Origin: Raphanus sativus
Lineage: Eukaryota; Streptophyta; Magnoliopsida; Brassicales; Brassicaceae
Direction: 5' to 3'
DNA length: 64,000 nucleotides
Assembly (NCBI RefSeq): GCF_000801105.2
Contig: NC_079517.1
Location: forward strand, 4,216,001-4,280,000
Part shown: positions 1-10,756 of the stretch, piece by piece
Numbering within the stretch: the stretch's first letter is position 1
Layout: each line of letters opens with the position of its first letter
Position numbers and translations under genes: made by a program
Notes under the pieces: generated by a model
What the model was told of the DNA's origin: nothing
Database searches by the model: none
Seen by the model: only the letters and a program-made list of their open reading frames with translations

Positions 1-24
1 GTAATATACTTACTGTTTTGCCAG

Positions 25-1234
25 GCCATGGTGGAGCCAGGGCAGCTGAGTATGTGAAGCGTCATCTTTTCACTAATCTGATTACTCATCCAAAGTTTAT
101 CTCTGACACCAAATCAGCTATAAGTAATCTCACAAGAACCTCAACAAAGTTGTTTTTTTTTTTAAACACAAAATGTATTTATTTCCATGCTGCACTCTAA
201 TTTGCATCAATTTTTTTTTATTCAGCTGATGCCTATAACCATACAGACTCTGAGCTTCTCAAATCGGAAGATAGCCACAATAGAGATGCTGGTTCGACTG
301 CGTCTACCGCTATTCTTATTGGTGATCGTTTACTTGTTGCAAATGTTGGTGATTCACGAGCTGTTATCAGCAGAGGCGGAACTGGTAACTAATTTGCTAG
401 TACATTATTCACAATTCTTTCTTATAAATTATCTTGATATGTTGACCAAAAAAAATATTATCTTGATATAATAGTTATGTATTGTGTAGCTATTGCTGTG
501 TCAAGGGACCATAAACCTGACCAAAGTGATGAGCGTGAAAGGATTGAGAATGCTGGTGGATTTGTGATGTGGGCAGGCAAGTATATTAACAAGAAACTAT
601 AGGATTACAAACTTATTCTTCATGCTTCTCTCAGCACAGAGTCCTAACTTAACAGGGACTTGGAGGGTTGGAGGAGTTCTTGCAGTTTCTCGTGCATTTG
701 GTGATCGTCTTCTGAAGCAATATGTTGTTGCTGATCCAGAGATCCGGGTACATTTTCATCACGTTGCATATGATCTTCTTGGCGCCTTTTTTTCAGCTTG
801 TTGTTGTTGTTGAAATATAGGAGGAAAAGATTGACGAGACTCTTGAGTTTCTAATCCTAGCAAGTGACGGGCTATGGGATGTTTTCTCTAATGAGGTCTG
901 CTTCTTTAACGTCTTCATTTTTTTTCTACACCTTTAGCTGTTATAATCTTGATTCATATTTTTTCAGGAAGCAGTTGCAATGGTTAAGGAAGTTGAAGAT
1001 CCAGAGGACTCTGCGAAGAAACTTGTGGCGGAAGCAATCAAGAGAGGGAGTAAAGACAACATCACATGCGTCATCGTTCGTTTCTTGGAGACATCTTCTT
1101 CAAGCCATGTCAGCTTCTCTTCATCCACGAGATCCAATCAAATGCCGCCACTTGGAGACCTCAAGATCTCATCCAATGAAACTAAGCAAGTCCAGATCGA
1201 GGCAGAGAACAGCAGGACAGTGAAAAAACCATAG
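25..1234 (+). CDS. Protein phosphatase 2C, 5'-truncated by window edge
   Basis: Metal-dependent Ser/Thr phosphatase of the PPM/PP2C family. Exons read 25-123, 226-384, 490-576, 656-747, 821-895 and 968-1234, all phase-consistent. The window opens in an intron, so the start and the Asp of the DGHGG motif are missing; reading begins at [11 protein letters not shown]. Visible motifs in order are [50 protein letters not shown] and SKDNITCV. The Ser-rich tail after the catalytic core ends in KKP. The sequence resembles the Arabidopsis At5g10740/At5g24940 clade, and the neighbours support At5g10740. The intron after position 576 has a GC donor (GCAAGT) because the conserved AGTW reading only works with that junction. 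Family call certain, orthology likely. Confidence 0.93.
577..655 (+). other. GC-AG intron in the PP2C gene
   Basis: The exon ends ...GGGCAG and the intron begins GCAAGT. It ends ...TTAACAG before GGACTTGG, giving the conserved PP2C reading WAGTWRVGG. A GT donor four bases further on would shift the frame. GC-AG introns are a known minor class and GCAAGT is their usual consensus. Confidence 0.8.
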
Positions 1235-1364
1235 AGTGCTGCAAGCAGCTTAACCGATGAGGTGAGTGGCCGTTAATGGTTTAGGGAATAAACCAGAGAA
1301 GTCAGTGAACCTAAAACCGATCCCTGCAAGTAGCTCAACCATGCAGTATTAAAGGTTTAGTATG

Positions 1365-1409
<45 letters not shown>

Positions 1410-2267
1410 TAGTATGAAATATTTGATTTTATGATTATGTGTTAGTGTATGTTTGTGTATATACAGCTAACAGTCTCTAGACATTAATTGAGAAGTGATT
1501 TTCTATATTTTATCACCGTAATGATTTTGATATGACATACTAACATATGATTTGAAGTTAATTGTGACATAAACATTTATATTTAATGTTAATTTATATT
1601 TTTGGTAAGTTTTTAATAATTCATAGATCATTATTAATATAAAAAATAATATAATAATATAAATATAACAATAATTTAAAGTTTTTAAAATATTGTTTAG
1701 TTCTATTTTTATTACTAAATGAGTTCTTCAGAGTTTTATGCAATTTTTATAAAATGTAATTTTCTATTTCCAATACCATTAGTTTCTTTTTAATATCTAC
1801 AAATTTTAAAGGTATTGTTTAGTTTTACGTTTTTATAATTATATAGCTAAAAAAATCTCTTAATATTATAGAATTCGATTTAATATACTAAGCAATGCAT
1901 GTGTTCCAATTTATAAGAAAAATGGTGAAGGGATTCTAAATATAAAGGGTGCAAACTTATGAGTATTATGATAAATATTTCTTAACACATTTGTGCATGA
2001 TCAATACTCAATAGTATATATTTTTTCTATTATTGTATCAATATCGCATGTGGTCAATTGTATATATTTTCTTTCCTATTATTATTATATGTTGTCAATA
2101 GTATATATTATTTTCCTATTATCATTGTTTTTATTAATTGTTTCATACTCCATTTTTCCTATAAATTGGACGATACAGCCAATTATTTACTTTCATAAAA
2201 ATCTATCTTAAGAAAACTAAATATTGAATTTCTCAAGTCTTCTCTTGTTACATAATTTCCTCCCATC
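1235..2267. other. Intergenic, AT-rich; (AT)n microsatellite
   Basis: This is the 3' flank of the PP2C gene. An (AT)n microsatellite runs about 1368-1406. About 1570-1870 resembles about 4790-5110 (both contain TTAATGTT.ATTTATATTTTTGGTAA), so the same AT-rich sequence sits on both sides of the Helitron-split pseudogene. No gene is supported here. Confidence 0.6.
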
Positions 2268-2295
2268 ATGTCTATGAGTAGTGTATTTTTTCTCA

Positions 2296-3819
2296 TCTAT
2301 CTTATTAAAGGTGAAGTACAAATTCGGTGCGTTTGGATACTTGGATAAGATTAATAAAAAAATTTGGTGTGTTTGGTTATAGCTATAAAAAATGGAGTGT
2401 TTGGAAACTTGAATAGTAGTATCTATTAATTGTGTTTCCATATTTCACTTAGTTTAACAATTTAATTAATTATATTACCTTAATAATAAATTACATCATT
2501 AATTATATTACCATAATAATAATAGTGCATATTTTTATTTATTAGTTAATCAATATTAACTTTGTGCCAATTATAAAATCAAAAATGCTAAATAATTAGG
2601 TTTTATATATGATTAAACATTTGGTTTATTTTATTTTACTAAAATATTTTTATTTTAGTTACAATCGGTGGAAAATTACGTACCCAAAAACATAGTTCAA
2701 AAATATGTTTTGTGAATAAAATAATAACTTAAATCAAAATACTTAAAATGTCCTACATTTATTGTCACTTAATTTTCCACTCCATATAATTATTTTACTT
2801 GATAAAAAAACTCTTTCTATTTCACTTAATTTAGCAAAACACATAAAACAGTTTTTTATTAATTTATATAAACATTTAGACATGAACATTATCTGTCTAT
2901 TTAGGTACATGTTATTCTTTTCGGGTATCTTTTTTTTGGTAACCAAGTCCCGCTTGAATATTATAAACTTATGTGTGGATTTTGAGTTGGATCATTCTAG
3001 ATCTGGATGAATTCGGTTCTGATGTATAGGAACCTAAAAATATCTAAATAACCAATGTATCTAAAACGGGTTCGGATATTTGTAATAAAAATAACCATAT
3101 AACCTGATTCGGTCCAGATCTTTTGAGTATCGTTAGTTACCAGATCTTTTGAATATCGATGTATAAAAATATATTTCACGGGCCAATTTAACAAAATATT
3201 AATTGGTTCAGTTGAAATAAATATATTTTAAAAAATTATATGAACTGAAAAAATCACTATAAGAGTACTTACATTTGGATTCAAATCATTTTTTTAATAA
3301 CAAACTACACAAATATGTTGATTTGTATACAAATTTAAATTACAATGTAAATATTTAATTGAACACAATTAATACAGAAATATGTCACATTGTTTAAAAC
3401 AAAATATCAAAGTAAACAGTTGCGTTCTAAAATCATTTATTTTAACAACAAGCCAAATAAATATGTTGATTGGAGAAGGAATAAAATAAAGCCAGATAAA
3501 TACATAGTTTATCAAAGACACTCTATATGTCAAATTTATTATAAAGAAATTTTTACTTAGATAAATACATTCAATAATTACAAACAAATAATATATTTCA
3601 TAAAAGTAAAAAATAATATCCGCGCTTCGATATGTTGATTGGAGAGAGAATAAAACAAAGTCAGAGAAACACATAGTTTACCAGAGACACTATGTGTGTC
3701 AAATTTATTATAAAAAAAATTTTACTAAAATAAATATGTTCAATAATTACAAACAAATAATATATTTCATAAAAGTAGAAAATAATACCCGCGCTTTCGA
3801 AGCGCGGGTCAAAATCTAG
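2296..3819 (+). mobile_element. Non-autonomous Helitron inserted in the ECA1-like gene
   Basis: The 5' end TCTATCTTATTAAAG is preceded by A (2295). The 3' end has a GC-rich hairpin (CCCGCGCTT-TCG-AAGCGCGGG, 3788-3808) followed by TCAAAATCTAG ending at 3819 and T at 3820. TC start, hairpin, CTAG end and insertion between A and T without target duplication are Helitron hallmarks. Removing the element restores an open frame across the site, which fixes both ends. There is no Rep/helicase coding, so it is non-autonomous. Confidence 0.88.
3461..3808 (+). repeat. Tandem duplication of the Helitron 3'-terminal segment
   Basis: 3461-3629 and 3630-3808 are two diverged copies, each starting ATATGTTGATTGGAGA. 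The first copy ends in half of the hairpin (CCGCGCTTCG) and the second carries the complete palindrome. This suggests repeated 3' ends within one element or nested insertion of a related one. Confidence 0.75.
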
Positions 3820-4072
3820 TACGCGTTATATGCTTTGCAAATTCTGTGAATGCTCATTTACCTCCGTTTTGGCCTATCGTGACCCAATGTTTATCAACAT
3901 TGAAAAATATTCGAGGATGTTTTGAAGGGATAACTCAGTCTATATTGACTGATAAAATTGGAACAATTTCTCCTGGTTGTTGTAAACTTTTTTGGGAGTT
4001 GTACCCGATTGTTTACCATTGCTTCCTGTCAATCCTTTTCCTCCTACGTTAATGCAGAAATGCTCCCATTAA

Positions 4073-5557
4073 TATTTAAAATTATATTTAAAAATAGTTA
4101 TGTAAAATTATATTTTTTAAATAAAATTTAAATCCAATAATATTTAAGAAAAAATAATATTTGATAATTTTAATGTTCCTTTCTTATATTTTAGTCTCAT
4201 ATTAAAGTATTTAGCATTTCATATAATAATGCTTATTATGATTTGATTAAGAGAATGACCTTTTAATATCAAAAATGTACATCAATGAATTTTAAGAAGA
4301 TGATAAGTATAATCTAAAATACATGTCAATATCATACATTTCAAGGAAACATAAACCCAGTAGTTAGTGGGAGTAAAGGCATCTATGTTGTAATACAAAA
4401 TTTAACCACAATCAGATCCGGGGCTGAGATTATAAAATTCATCTAAAAAATCTACAATTTTATTTTTAATATTGAAAAGAGAAGTGAAGACATAAATTTT
4501 ATACTAATTGATATAAAGATGTCTATTCTCTAGGGTCAATCAAAAATTTTGACTTTCTCTTATAACAAATTTTAACTGAACATCACCAAATTCTTTCAAG
4601 ATTACAATAATAGTGTTCACTAAACATTATTTGAGAATTGATTTACCACATATTTTCTCTATAATCACTTTCATAAAAAAATGGCATGACTACTAAACTT
4701 GACGGAAATGTTTATAGGTAAATATGACATGGACAATAACATTAATTGTTGATTTATATTACCGAAAAACTTTTAGAATATGATTATAACTCATGCATTA
4801 TATTTAATGTTGATTTATATTTTTGGTAATTTTTAAAATATGATAATAACTCATATTTTTGTCAACAATAATAACTCATAGATGATTATTAGAATAACTA
4901 TATTCAAATATGACATTAAATTTTTCAAAATGTTATTTAATTATTTTTTTATAGTTATGAAAATTTTATAGCTCAAATTTTCTACATTTTTCTAAAAAAA
5001 ATATAAACTTTAATCGTACAATCATTAGTTTCTTTTATATATCTAGAAATTTTAGAAAATACTGCTTATTTCTAGTTTATATAATTATACAATTTTATAT
5101 CGATTTTTTATTTAATTTTATGCAAGTTGATTTAATATATTTAATCAAAATAAATAGATAAAAATCTATCTAAGATTATAATTATATATGTATTCCTAAA
5201 TATAATTTAAATAAAACAAAATTATTATAACTTTATTCCATGTTTAATTAAATCCAATTTAAATAAAAATATTGGTAAGAAAATGATAAAATCAACGATA
5301 TTAATAAATTTTTAATTTAAAATATAATTTCAATTTAAAATATTTATTGACGCACATGCTGCAGAAAAATACCTATTATAAATAATACATTTACTAAATA
5401 AATTTAAGTATTATCTTCAAAAAGGAAAATAAATCTAAGTTATTATTATGATCAAACAGAAATTCTTACACTAATATATCACATTCACACAGGTTAAAAA
5501 GGACAAAAAAAGAAAAAAAAAGTATTCAAAAGAAAAAAGATATAATCAGACATTATC
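4073..5557. other. Intergenic, very AT-rich
   Basis: About 1.5 kb between the pseudogene and the 3' end of the AAA-ATPase gene. Besides the repeat shared with 1570-1870, I see no coding or structural signal. Confidence 0.6.
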
Positions 5558-6997
5558 CTAAAACAAATATCGAAATATTCTGAGTTTCTTGCCACTTAGC
5601 TTCTTCTTGTGATCATCACCGTGATCTCTCTGGTGCTTCTTCCTCTTCTCCAAACTCTGGACCAAGTCTTTCAAGGATCCGTTGACATCTAGTTTGTGAT
5701 TCTTGGCCATCAGTTTCTCTGCGACATCAGCCGGAGCGATCTTTGTTTCCTTCAGCAAAGACTGGATTTCACCAAACAGAGGATGAGAATCAAGATCCAA
5801 GTAGTTCTTGGCAAGAACCTTGAACGCCTCAAAGCTACAATAAGACAGCTCAATGTGCATATCCATTCTTCCTCTCCTGATCAAAGCCGGGTCTAGTTTC
5901 TCAATATGATTGGTCGTGAAAACGATGATCCTCTCTTGTCCGCAAGCCGACCATATCCCATCTATGAAGTTCAAAAGACCAGAGAGTGTGACTCTGCTCT
6001 GGTTTTGATCTTCTTTTCCTTGTTCGCCATCTTTCTTGACGCTCAAATCACCATCTCTCTTCCCTCTCTTGCCCGTTAGGTCTACAGAACAATCAATATC
6101 TTCGATCACAATAATCGACCTGCTCGATGTTGCGGTGAGAAGTTTCCTCAACTCCGAGTTGTTCTGAATAGCCGTGAGCTCGAGATCATAGATGTTATAG
6201 TTCAAATGATTCGCCATAGCCGCGATCATCGTGGACTTACCAGTCCCTGGTGGTCCATATAATAGGTAACCCCTTTTCCAAGCTTTCCCAATCTTCTTGT
6301 AATACTCTTTTCCATTGCTGAACGCCTCAAGATCGTTCAAAATGTCTTCTTTCTTGACGGGATCCATAGCCAGTGTCTGAAAACTCGCCGGGTGCTCAAA
6401 ATCAATGTGTCTCCACAAGCTCTTCTTGCTTGTATCCCAATTCAAACTAGGGTTATTAGTGAACAGCTTCATCTTCTTGTTCCTGGCCTCGATTGATTTT
6501 CCTTCTTCCATCACATACTTGATGTAAGATCCGGTCACAATCTCCAATCCACGTCTGTGGAAAGTGAGCTTGTGAGTTCTGTCTCCATCAGCAGCAGTCA
6601 CAATCTCCCACCAGACGTTAACTCCTTGGTACACGTCTCTAACTTTAGCCTCATCACGTTTTAAGACTAGACCTTTGCTCTGTTTAACCTGACTTGCCCT
6701 AATCTTATGAGCTTTACCAATTGCTTTGGCGCCAAGGTAAGTGTCGATGGCCGCGAAAGCGTGGTTGAAACGGTACTCTTCGTACTCTGGGAAACTGATG
6801 ACAATGTAAGGAGAGAAGAAGTTGATGATTTGGTCGGAGAATCTTTGGACAAATGAGAGTTGTTGGATTGTAGACAAAAGGAACTCCTTGATTGCGATCT
6901 TGAGGTGTTCAGGGAATATTTGTTGAAAAGTTGCCCAGAAGAAGAACAAACTTGCCATGCTTGAACCAAATGTTCCCATCGTATCTCCCATCATCAT
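5558..6997 (-). CDS. AAA-ATPase, BCS1/AATP1-like, intronless
   Basis: The 479-residue protein has an N-terminal hydrophobic anchor (about residues 10-30) and a plant AAA-associated region (about 30-200). The AAA module has Walker A GPPGTGKS (248-255), Walker B IIVIEDID (295-302), sensor-1 region IVFTTNH and arginine fingers at RRGRMD. The tail is Lys/His-rich. The family is the BCS1-like plant group that includes AATP1/ASD and OM66, membrane-anchored in mitochondria or ER; the substrate is unknown. I start at the ATG at 6997; a GTG lies one codon upstream. An uninterrupted frame is usual for this family. No such gene belongs to the At5g107xx order, so it is probably a transposed duplicate. 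Confidence 0.92.
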   Translation of the reverse strand: MMMGDTMGTFGSSMASLFFFWATFQQIFPEHLKIAIKEFLLSTIQQLSFVQRFSDQIINFFSPYIVISFPEYEEYRFNHAFAAIDTYLGAKAIGKAHKIRASQVKQSKGLVLKRDEAKVRDVYQGVNVWWEIVTAADGDRTHKLTFHRRGLEIVTGSYIKYVMEEGKSIEARNKKMKLFTNNPSLNWDTSKKSLWRHIDFEHPASFQTLAMDPVKKEDILNDLEAFSNGKEYYKKIGKAWKRGYLLYGPPGTGKSTMIAAMANHLNYNIYDLELTAIQNNSELRKLLTATSSRSIIVIEDIDCSVDLTGKRGKRDGDLSVKKDGEQGKEDQNQSRVTLSGLLNFIDGIWSACGQERIIVFTTNHIEKLDPALIRRGRMDMHIELSYCSFEAFKVLAKNYLDLDSHPLFGEIQSLLKETKIAPADVAEKLMAKNHKLDVNGSLKDLVQSLEKRKKHQRDHGDDHKKKLSGKKLRIFRYLF

Positions 6998-7910
6998 CAC
7001 GAAAGACTTGTGTTGTGTTTGAGTAGTTTAGATTAGCGTGTAACGCTCTTTATTTATAGACATTATTCGAAAAAGAAATGCATGTATTTAAAATATTGAT
7101 CATGTAAATATAATTCATGCTTACTAGGATATAATTGAAGCATTAAAACATTCGGATTCATTTTAAAAGTTCTCTTTTAAGGCACTACTTCACGCGGTAA
7201 TTATTAAATAATAGAATTATGATAACGTACCACAGTGCGGATAGGTAGCAAAAGTTATAAAGGTATCCACTATGAAAAATTCTGAGCTTCTTCTGCTTCT
7301 TTGATTTAAGAAGATCTAGATGCAACTTTTTCCCCCAATTATTAAATTATACAATTTCAACACATGTGAACATGTAAAGTGACGTTCAGCCAAGCTTCTT
7401 TAAAGACCTCCATGCAATCATATTGAATCTTATGTGATGTTAAGTGTTGTAGGTATAACGTGTGAAATCTAATGGTAAAGACGAAGAAGCTGCGTATATG
7501 GGGCCATCTTCGTTTCAATTTATGAATATAGTTTTATATATACGCACATTAGCGGATCATCCTTCACACAAAAGATGCTTCCATATATGATGCATGTAAT
7601 ATAAAGCCATAAAGGTTAGTTAGTCAGCTAAAGTCTTAAAGGAGAAAATCAGATGAATAAAAAGATTGTCAAATTTGCGTGGCTTCCAATTTCTTGAGGA
7701 GAAAAGTTATTTCGTGGGGATTAAGGCATCATCTACCTCACTTGCCAATATAGAAAAATATAAAACATAGGCTTTTGGAAACTGAATATGCATTTGTACT
7801 GTACACACATCTGTGTAAAGCATAAGAATAAAAACGTCGAAGTTTTCATTAACGGATAATTTCCCAATAGGTTGACTGATAATCCACCTGTAAATGTGTT
7901 TTACATCAAA
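6998..7910. other. Upstream region of the AAA-ATPase gene
   Basis: The first ~60 bases form the likely leader (minus strand), with a TATA-like TATAAATA on the minus strand near 7050-7058. The rest is AT-rich without a recognised feature up to the Helitron boundary. Confidence 0.45.
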
Positions 7911-8603
7911 CTAGATTTTGACCCGCGCTTTTGAAGCGCGGGATATTTTACGATAAAAAATTTTACTAATAATTTAACAAATATTTTGGTAATTTTTAAA
8001 GAGTGTGTATTTAAAATATTTTTGTATTTAAATCAGTATTTTTAAATTCAACCCGATTGTGATTATACCGGTTAATCCGGAGATCTGACAATTCAATTTA
8101 TGTTTTTAAAATATTCATATTAAAAAATCACTAAAACCCGAGACTAACCGATTGAACTGATGGATGACCGATATGTAATCTAATTGGATTTAAATTGTAA
8201 TAGTTTCATAATTTGTAATCTTATAATCGAAATTTTAAAGTTTACTATTTTGCAATTTATGAAATTGTGACGTTTCTACAAAATTTTAAAGAGAAAATGA
8301 TAGATATAAAATAACTAAGATTAATTATTGTATTATTTGGAAACGTTGATAGTAGTATAAAAATATATTGTTTGGAAACATTGATAGTAGTATAAAGAAA
8401 TAAGTATATTGTTTGGAAACATTGATAGTATTATAAAGAAATAAATATATTGTTTGGAAACATGGATAGTAGTATAAAGAAATGAACATTAGTGATTTAA
8501 TGTATGTTTAACTATAAAGTATAAATGTGTATGTGTATTTAATTTAAAAACTTACAAAATAAATGTTAGGTCCAACATAATGTTTCTGTTTTAATAAGAT
8601 AGA
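7911..8603 (-). mobile_element. Non-autonomous Helitron, 693 bp
   Basis: On the minus strand the element starts TCTATCTTATTAAAACAG (from 8603, preceded by A). It ends with the hairpin CCCGCGCTT-CAAA-AGCGCGGG and TCAAAATCTAG at 7911, followed by T. Ends and hairpin closely match the element at 2296-3819, so both belong to one family. Inside, a unit containing TTGTTTGGAAAC and GATAGTA.TATAAA repeats about four times between 8330 and 8480. No coding capacity. Confidence 0.87.
8330..8480. repeat. Short tandem repeats inside the Helitron
   Basis: About four imperfect copies of a ~45-60-bp unit (TTGTTTGGAAACATTGATAG with a TATAAAGAAAT segment) in tandem. Internal minisatellites of this sort are common in non-autonomous Helitrons. 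Confidence 0.7.
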
Positions 8604-8923
8604 TGAGGACTTTTATGTATCTTTCGGCCCATTTTATAAGAATGTAAAAGCCCAATAAAGCTTGGCCCAATTCAATATCCAATGATCTTGACTTAAATGC
8701 CACGCGCGACTCTCGTGGTTGTGGCCTCCCATGGGTTCGGATCCTCGGGTCAGAGTCTACGTGGAAGATTCTAAAGAGGCGACGTGTTCTCTGTTTCGGA
8801 CATTAAAGCTCTGTTGCTTGTCCGTCTCCATCGCCACCGGACTCTCTTCTCCTAAAGTAGAAAAAAAATATTTTGTTTGCTCATCTCTGCGTCGAATTGA
8901 ATCGCTTTTATCTCCAAAAAAAA
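8604..8923 (+). promoter_or_regulatory. Promoter and leader region of the Rossmann-fold gene
   Basis: This 320-bp stretch lies between the Helitron and the start codon at 8924. It carries plant site-II-like motifs (GGCCCA, AAGCCCA and TTGGCCCA at 8625-8670), typical of housekeeping and mitochondrial-protein genes. The Helitron ends about 320 bp upstream of the ATG, so it may supply distal promoter sequence. Confidence 0.5.
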
Positions 8924-10514
8924 ATGAGGACGATCGTTTCGCGTTTGATCCGTCACAAATCGTCAATTCCACAGTCACGGTGAGTTGCTCTCTTTTCACC
9001 TCAATTCGATTCCAAAATAATCGTCTTTATGTGCTTTTTTGGACTACGTTTCGTTAGGTTCGTTTCTGCATCATCAAGTGGCGGTGGGAGGTATCTCTCG
9101 ACAGACTCCAACAAAATCGATGAGCCATTCAATGTTGAAGAAGCAGAGACTGTTCATGTCCCTCCACCTCCAACTGAAAAGGTACGACCTTTCTATCCCT
9201 TTCTGTGGGGAATCTCACATTGCAATTTTGTGTTCATGAATATCTTTCGTTTCCGTTCCTGGCAGCTGCTTGTCCTTGGTGGAAATGGGTTTGTGGGATC
9301 ACACGTCTGTAAAGAAGCTTTAGATCGTGGCTTATCTGTCTCTAGCCTTAGCAGGTTCCACTGTTTTTTGAACTTTGATCAAGTTCCAACTTTTGTGGCT
9401 CACCGTTGAAACTTGGCTAATAATAATATATGTTAGATGTTGATTTATGGGGTTTGTGATTGAACCATTTGTATGGGTGTGTTATAGATCAGGTAGGTCG
9501 TCTTTACAAGAGTCATGGGCTTCCAGAGTTACATGGCATCAAGGTACTTTGTTACATCCTCTCAACATAATGATTTTTAATTTATGTTTGTATTCCTCTT
9601 ATATTGTTTTTATCCAGGAAACCTTCTATCATCTGATTTGTTGAAAGATGCTCTTGATGGAGTCACTTCTGTGGTATGTGTTTTCTCCATCAATGTTGAA
9701 ATTTGTTTGAAATTTGACGACTCCATAGTTTGTTTTTGCTTATTGAGCTATGCTGTGAATCATTATTGCAGATCTCTTGTGTTGGTGGTTTTGGTTCAAA
9801 CTCGTATATGTATAAGATTAACGGGACTGCAAACATCAACGCAATAAGAGCTGCCTCTGAGAAAGGTGTCAAAAGATTTGTCTATATATCCGCTGCTGAT
9901 TTCGGGCCAGCCAAGTACTTGTTGAGCGGTTACTATGAGGGAAAGGTATCATCAGCATCAAACAACTTTTGCATTAGTCCTTTTTTGGTTAGTGTACATT
10001 GTCTTAAGACTTTTCTTCTTTTGATTCTACAGCGAGCTGCTGAGACCGAGCTGCTCACAAGATTTGCTTATGGAGGTAAAGCTTTCATGTTACAGTTAAC
10101 GAAACTCTCTCTGACTCTTATCCATTTTCTTTTTACATTTTTAGATTTTTGGTTTAATGTTGTGGCAGGGATAATCTTGAGGCCTGGTTTTATATATGGA
10201 ACTCGCAGCGTTGGGAACGTGAAGATCCCATTGGGAGTCTTTGGTTCACCCATGGAGATGGTAAGAGCTTTTTTATGTCAACGTCTCTCAAAAAGCAACC
10301 CCTTCATTCATTAACGTTTTGTGGCTTTCTGTAGATTCTTCAACAAGCAAAACCGCTGAACCAGCTCCCACTAGTCGGACCTTTGTTCACACCTCCGGTT
10401 AACGTTGAATCCGTTGCCAAAGTTGCGGTTAGAGCGGCTACTGATCCGGTGTTCCCTCCAGGAATTGTTGATGTTCATGGAATACAACGTTACAGCCAAC
10501 AGAAATCAAGATAA
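8924..10514 (+). CDS. NAD(P)-binding Rossmann-fold (atypical SDR), likely mitochondrial
   Basis: Nine exons: 8924-8979, 9058-9181, 9266-9354, 9488-9543, 9618-9673, 9772-9945, 10033-10075, 10169-10260 and 10335-10514, giving 289 aa. The N-terminus MRTIVSRLIRHKSS is basic and Ser-rich like a mitochondrial presequence. The dinucleotide-binding motif LLVLGGNGFVGSHV begins at residue 61. Further landmarks are ISCVGGFGSN, a KRFVYISAADFG strand, the segment GYYEGKRAAE (Tyr-Lys pair of the SDR active site in atypical form) and LRPGFIYG. It matches the Arabidopsis At5g10730 type, related to NDUFA9/COQ11-like atypical SDRs. The substrate is unknown. It converges with AHK5, with only ~240 bp between stop codons. 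Confidence 0.9.
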
Positions 10515-10756
10515 GTCACCTTTTGAGTATGCCCTCTGTCGTTTTGTAGAGTTTGGCCTGCTATATACTCTGTTCAGTTTCAATGGTGGGAACATTTATG
10601 TTCCCCTCTCCCACAAATAAATAAAGACAGACATACTTTTTTTTATTGATTACTGTGCATCCCTAAGAGAGCAAGCTACTTTGTATTAGCTCTCCAAAAC
10701 TTTTTTTCCTATAATCACATTTTTATACACAAGACATAACACTTAATCTACCAAAC

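Larger units (their letters stand above)
2268..4072 (+). pseudogene. ECA1/prolamin-like secreted protein pseudogene split by a Helitron
   Basis: The 5' piece (2268-2295) starts MSMSSVFFL. It resumes in frame at 3820 after the Helitron, reading through RVICFANSVNA, which looks like the rest of a signal peptide. The mature part has PPFWPIVTQC, NIRGCFEGI, ILTDKIGTISPGCC and CKLF, the Cys pattern of the ECA1/prolamin-like (gametogenesis-related) family. Near 4000 the frame breaks: the family-like ending PDCLPLLPVNPFPP, stop at 4070-4072, lies in another frame. Two independent lesions, the 1.5-kb insertion and the frameshift, make it a pseudogene. Such proteins are small, secreted and often reproductive. 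The family call rests on motif recognition. Confidence 0.75.

Noticed and set aside
3369..3674. 101-codon frame inside the Helitron
   Set aside because: AT-rich chance frame spanning the duplicated 3' terminal segment; no Rep or helicase motif.
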